A DNA stretch of 18,792 nt, taken from contig JAVIYP010000052.1 of assembly GCA_031323845.1 (NCBI GenBank), positions 1 through 18,792 of the forward strand, in the 5' to 3' direction. The notes under the pieces were generated by a model that made no database searches, had not been told where the DNA came from, and was given only the letters and a program-made list of their open reading frames with translations. A program made the translations under genes and the position numbers. The first letter of the stretch is position 1. Each line of letters begins with the position of its first letter. Of this stretch, positions 15,933 to 18,792 are shown piece by piece. This DNA comes from PUPG01 sp031323845. GTDB lineage: Bacteria; Bacteroidota; Bacteroidia; Bacteroidales; UBA7960.

Positions 15933-18365
15933 TTAAAAACGCAGCCTGAGACCAACCATCAGGTGGCGGCCTGCCTGGGGGAAATACCCGTCGTCAAGGG
16001 TGACCAGGCCTTCATCAGCATAAACGCCTTTATAGACCCAGGCATTGGTTTCATAGTGCACATCCAGAACATTATTTATCTGCACCACAAATTCCATATT
16101 GCTGATAAAAGAAGTGCTTAATCCATAATTGATGCGCACATTGTTAACAAAGTAAGAGTCCAGCATGCGATCCTTGTTCATGGTATTGTCAATATATTGC
16201 TGTCCGACATACTTGCTTTCAAGGCTAAGGTTTAGTTTTTCTACGGGCTGTATATTAAGGGTGCTGGCAGCGATCACAGACGGAGAAAATGCAATATCGG
16301 TGTTTGAATATTCGCGAACATCCGTTCCCACCCAATTCCAGTCGGCATCATACACATCCGAATATTCAATGAAGTGTTTTATTTTATTGCGACTCAGGGA
16401 AAGGTTTCCGCGCCATCCGAGCATCTTGCTGAACTGATATCCGGCTTCCAGTTCCAGGCCCAGGCGATAGCTGCGATCGATGTTTTTCCGTGTAAAACCT
16501 CCTACATCATTGATTTCACCTGTAAGAATAAGCTGGTCCTTGTAGTCCATGAGGTACAGGTTGAGTCCGAATTCGGCCTTATGCCGGTTAAACCTGTATC
16601 CCGCTTCAATATTTCTGAGCGTCTCATGTCGTGGTCTGCTTTCCGGCGATGATTCCGTGAAGTCCCGTCGCACAGGCTCCCGGTTTCCAATGCCTGCATA
16701 TACATAGACCGTACTGGCCGGATCTATATTGTAGGTGATCCCTGCTTTCGGATTAAAGAAATGAAAGTGGGCTGACTGCTGCAGAGGCACAACCTCTTCA
16801 AGCACCCAGGCCAGGCCAAGGAAGTTATAGTAGACATACCGGTATTGCACATCGGCGAGCAGATGCAGTCCGGGGAACAATTCATAGCTGGTTTTTACAA
16901 ACGTGTTGAAATCATTTTTTCGGGCATTGTTGTCGTAATAACGATGCCGGATATCGGTATGCGGCATGTGCCGCGCCCAGATGATTTCCCCAAAGTGATC
17001 GCCGTGATATTCATTATAAGCGCCGCCGAAGATCAGTGAATACCCTTCAAGGTTATTGTAGTTCAGCGAATAGGTCAGACCATAAAAGTGATTGTCGAGC
17101 CATCTTCTTCTGATCAGGTCAGAGCGGTTAAACTCGACGCCTCCAATTTCTGCCGGCGGCAAACCATACCTGCTCAGGCGTTCATTGTGCCGGAACTGCT
17201 CATAATATCCCCTGCCATAGGTGTAGTGCAGTGCTGCGGTGGCCATCAGGTTCTGGGAGAAGCTGTGTGACAGGTGGAGCTGATAATGATCTTGCTGATA
17301 ATTATCCGTTTCATTATCATAAAAGGCTATCTTGCCGTCATCATCAACATAAAGGCCCGCAGGATTGAAGGTCCGGTTGGTGGCGAGCGAGTCTGACGGC
17401 ACGCCGTACCAGGCCTGGTAGGTCGATTCCTGGCCTGAAAAAACAACGGCTTTTATCATGGAGTTGCTGCTGTAGTATCCTCCGGAAAGGTAAAATGATT
17501 TCAGATCGGCAGAGGCCCTGTCAATGAAGCCGTCAGAGGTTATCCTGGACAATCTTCCGTCAAAAGACCATGTATTTGCCATCATGCCGGTACCGAAGCT
17601 TACCGTGTTTTTCAAGGTATTGAAGCTCCCGGCTGAGGAGTTCAGTTCGGCATAGGTTTGATCCCTGAGGCTTGTTGACATCAAATTGATGCTTGCGCCA
17701 AAGGCCCCTGCGCCATGCGTGCTTAACCCCACACCTCTTTGTATCTGCAGGTTGTCGATAGAAGAAACGATATCCGGCAGGTTCACCCACCACACGCCGT
17801 GCGATTCAGCATCATTGAGCGGAATACCGTTCAGGGTGATGTTGATCCTGGACTGATCGCTGCCGCGGATATTCATCCAGGTATAACCGACACCGGTACC
17901 GGCATCGGAACTATACACGAGTGATGGCGTTTGGCTGAGCAGTGCCGGCAAATCCTGGCCCAGGTTTTTCGGGGTCAGATAAGCGGCATCCACATTCGTG
18001 AAGGTCACCGGGGCTTGACCTGCAGCACGTAAGGCCGTTACGACCACCTCCTCAGTGATCGTCATGTGCCGGTCAAGATAAATATCGAGCTTCAGGTCCC
18101 GCAGCAAAACAATGCTCTTTTTTGTTTCCCGGTATCCGAGAAAAGAAATGCGCAGGACATACTCCCCTTCGGCAAGCTTGCCCAGGGAAAAGGCCCCGTC
18201 ACGGTTGGTAAAGACTCCATGGGTGGTGCCTTCCACCACCACGTGAGCACCGGGCAATGTAGTTCCCGACTCCTTATCATAGACCCGTCCGCTTACCTCA
18301 AACTGGGACACGGCATACAATGGCCAAAGAAGGCACAAAGCCAAAATGAAGTTAATTCTGAACAT
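15933..18365 (-). CDS. TonB-dependent outer-membrane receptor, probably for thiamine compounds
   Basis: An 810-residue outer-membrane importer. I start it at the ATG at 18365, giving signal peptide MFRINFILALCLLWPLYAVS; the frame also allows a TTG at 18389, which would put eight residues before it. A carboxypeptidase-regulatory-like domain (22-98: VSGRVYDKESGTTLPGAHVVV) precedes a TonB-box-like ITEEVVVTA (103-111). The plug (about 113-230) contains NIRGSDQSRINITLNGIPLND, and the remainder is a beta-barrel ending in Phe, as outer-membrane proteins do. A TPP riboswitch lies 66 bases upstream, so thiamine, TPP or a precursor is the inferred cargo. In some Bacteroidota such receptors are followed by inner-membrane thiamine transporter genes; none is present here, so inner-membrane uptake must be encoded elsewhere. 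Confidence 0.93.
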   Translation of the reverse strand: MFRINFILALCLLWPLYAVSQFEVSGRVYDKESGTTLPGAHVVVEGTTHGVFTNRDGAFSLGKLAEGEYVLRISFLGYRETKKSIVLLRDLKLDIYLDRHMTITEEVVVTALRAAGQAPVTFTNVDAAYLTPKNLGQDLPALLSQTPSLVYSSDAGTGVGYTWMNIRGSDQSRINITLNGIPLNDAESHGVWWVNLPDIVSSIDNLQIQRGVGLSTHGAGAFGASINLMSTSLRDQTYAELNSSAGSFNTLKNTVSFGTGMMANTWSFDGRLSRITSDGFIDRASADLKSFYLSGGYYSSNSMIKAVVFSGQESTYQAWYGVPSDSLATNRTFNPAGLYVDDDGKIAFYDNETDNYQQDHYQLHLSHSFSQNLMATAALHYTYGRGYYEQFRHNERLSRYGLPPAEIGGVEFNRSDLIRRRWLDNHFYGLTYSLNYNNLEGYSLIFGGAYNEYHGDHFGEIIWARHMPHTDIRHRYYDNNARKNDFNTFVKTSYELFPGLHLLADVQYRYVYYNFLGLAWVLEEVVPLQQSAHFHFFNPKAGITYNIDPASTVYVYAGIGNREPVRRDFTESSPESRPRHETLRNIEAGYRFNRHKAEFGLNLYLMDYKDQLILTGEINDVGGFTRKNIDRSYRLGLELEAGYQFSKMLGWRGNLSLSRNKIKHFIEYSDVYDADWNWVGTDVREYSNTDIAFSPSVIAASTLNIQPVEKLNLSLESKYVGQQYIDNTMNKDRMLDSYFVNNVRINYGLSTSFISNMEFVVQINNVLDVHYETNAWVYKGVYADEGLVTLDDGYFPQAGRHLMVGLRLRF

Positions 18366-18431
18366 CTCTGGTACGTTTATATTAAACAATCAACGACAAA
18401 ATAGGAGTAAAAAGCCGTCATTTGTTTAAAA

Positions 18432-18506
18432 TCCCTCCCTTCGCCGGCATTACCCGGATCAGGTTCAATGGGTTTGATCTCAGCCCTTGTTTTTCGGGCA
18501 CCCCTA
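18432..18506 (-). promoter_or_regulatory. TPP riboswitch (THI element)
   Basis: Read leftward, the element contains the hallmark blocks in order: GGGGTGCCC, GGGCTGAGAT, ACCCATTGAACCTGATC, CGGGTAATGCCGGCG and AGGGAGGG. CTGAGA and ACCTGATC are the TPP-binding core. It ends 66 bases before the receptor start. Between them an imperfect dyad (18384-18395 with 18416-18427, nine of twelve pairs) could serve as an expression platform, but no T-run follows it, so control at translation is more likely than termination. High TPP should turn the receptor off. Confidence 0.96.
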
Positions 18507-18526
18507 TTTGTGACAAGTATCACAAA
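18507..18526. promoter_or_regulatory. CRP/FNR-type palindromic operator
   Basis: TTTGTGA (18507-18513) and TCACAAA (18520-18526) are perfect inverted arms around six bases. The centre is exactly TGTGA-N6-TCACA, the consensus of CRP-family regulators in Proteobacteria. It overlaps the -7 box at 18523-18530 and the expected start site, so a bound protein would most likely repress the receptor. The site is seen; the regulator is inferred. Confidence 0.6.
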
Positions 18527-18530
18527 GATA
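18523..18530 (-). promoter_or_regulatory. -7 box for the riboswitch-receptor transcript
   Basis: Read leftward this is TATCTTTG, a full TAnnTTTG match. The expected start near 18515 is about ten bases before the first base of the riboswitch, which is the normal arrangement. No clear -33 TTTG is seen. Confidence 0.7.
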
Positions 18531-18559
18531 CGCATTTTTTTCATCCCGGAGAAAAAACA

Positions 18560-18573
18560 GCCTTCAAGAAGGC
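18560..18573 (-). terminator. Bidirectional terminator-like hairpin upstream of the receptor
   Basis: GCCTTC (18560-18565) pairs with GAAGGC (18568-18573). Leftward it is followed by a run of six Ts (complement of 18552-18557), rightward by TTTTT (18576-18580). As the receptor is transcribed leftward away from it, the likely user is a leftward gene beyond the right edge. Confidence 0.55.
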
Positions 18574-18583
18574 GCTTTTTGGT

Positions 18584-18598
18584 CCTGGCACGGCCAGG
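18584..18598. repeat. Short perfect inverted repeat
   Basis: CCTGGC (18584-18589) and GCCAGG (18593-18598) enclose a three-base loop. It lies ten bases from the hairpin at 18560-18573, making a tandem pair. No T-run directly follows on either strand. Its role is not known. Confidence 0.5.
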
Positions 18599-18792
18599 GA
18601 AAATCAGGCCTGATGAGCCAGGCAGCTGGGAATGAGATTAACTGCGTTGATCCCTTTGGGGGAGGCAGCAACATAACAGGTTTTGTGGTGCTTATAAAAG
18701 CACTATACACAGCAACCCCTCCGCCCATTAAAAGCAGGCTTTTGGGGAGAGAAATGCAAGCTTGTGGGGAACGGAATACAAGCTTAAGAAGG
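18599..18792. other. Unassigned right-edge sequence
   Basis: No gene could be supported. One leftward frame is open from the window edge to a TGA at 18564-18566, inside the terminator-like hairpin, about 75 codons, but its sequence (rich in Pro, Leu and Ser) matches nothing I recognise. A 12-base palindrome, ATCAGGCCTGAT, lies at 18603-18614. AAAAGC/GCTTTT-type dyads and two AAGCTT sites fall near 18720-18785. Confidence 0.5.

Noticed and set aside
15828..16121. Rightward ORF of 97 codons overlapping the end of the TonB receptor
   Set aside because: Most of it is antisense to the receptor barrel; no signature or promoter.
18366..18389. Upstream TTG start for the TonB receptor, adding eight residues
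   Set aside because: The ATG at 18365 gives a normal signal peptide immediately; the extension (MFNINVPE) would place acidic and polar residues before it.

Overview
The window looks like chromosomal DNA of a member of the Bacteroidota, most likely an uncultured Bacteroidales-type organism. Three independent signs support this. Three large secreted proteins end in type IX secretion (T9SS type A) sorting domains. Several genes are preceded by the Bacteroidota -7 promoter box TAnnTTTG. The TonB-dependent receptor carries the N-terminal carboxypeptidase-regulatory-like domain typical of the phylum. No tRNA, rRNA, transposase, phage gene or CRISPR array was seen.

Layout, left to right. (1) 1-2100: a 41-bp tandem repeat at the edge, a strong terminator, and a leftward gene for a T9SS-exported multidomain protein in which one beta-sandwich domain appears to be inserted inside another. 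(2) 2101-5805: a divergent promoter region, then a rightward gene for a 1103-residue T9SS-exported lysyl endopeptidase with a recognisable triad, three matching disulfides and the lysine-specificity Asp. (3) 5806-8642: a leader with two hairpins, an acyl-CoA carboxylase/decarboxylase carboxyltransferase subunit, a small biotin carrier protein, and RdgB (house-cleaning nucleotide diphosphatase) with a TTG start. (4) 8643-9641: leftward D-Ala-D-Ala ligase, abutting rdgB with no intergenic base. (5) 9642-10231: a 590-bp non-coding stretch with three consecutive short tandem repeats. (6) 10232-14309: a tight rightward operon of a membrane-anchored four-PASTA protein, a T9SS-exported protein and an RluD-type pseudouridine synthase. 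(7) 14318-15610: a leftward NtrC-like response regulator whose AAA+ domain lacks the GAFTGA loop and other catalytic residues. (8) 15933-18530: a leftward TonB-dependent receptor under a TPP riboswitch, so probably a thiamine-compound importer; its promoter overlaps a perfect CRP-type palindrome. (9) 18531-18792: two hairpins and unexplained sequence at the right edge.

The genes do not form one pathway. Ddl plus the PASTA operon suggest a cell-wall/envelope neighbourhood. The carboxyltransferase and carrier would form part of a propionyl-/methylmalonyl-CoA enzyme whose other subunits are outside the window. The most unusual items are the degenerate NtrC-type regulator, the nested-domain exported protein, and the combination of a CRP-like palindrome with a TPP riboswitch. 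I found no clear multi-gene novel system.
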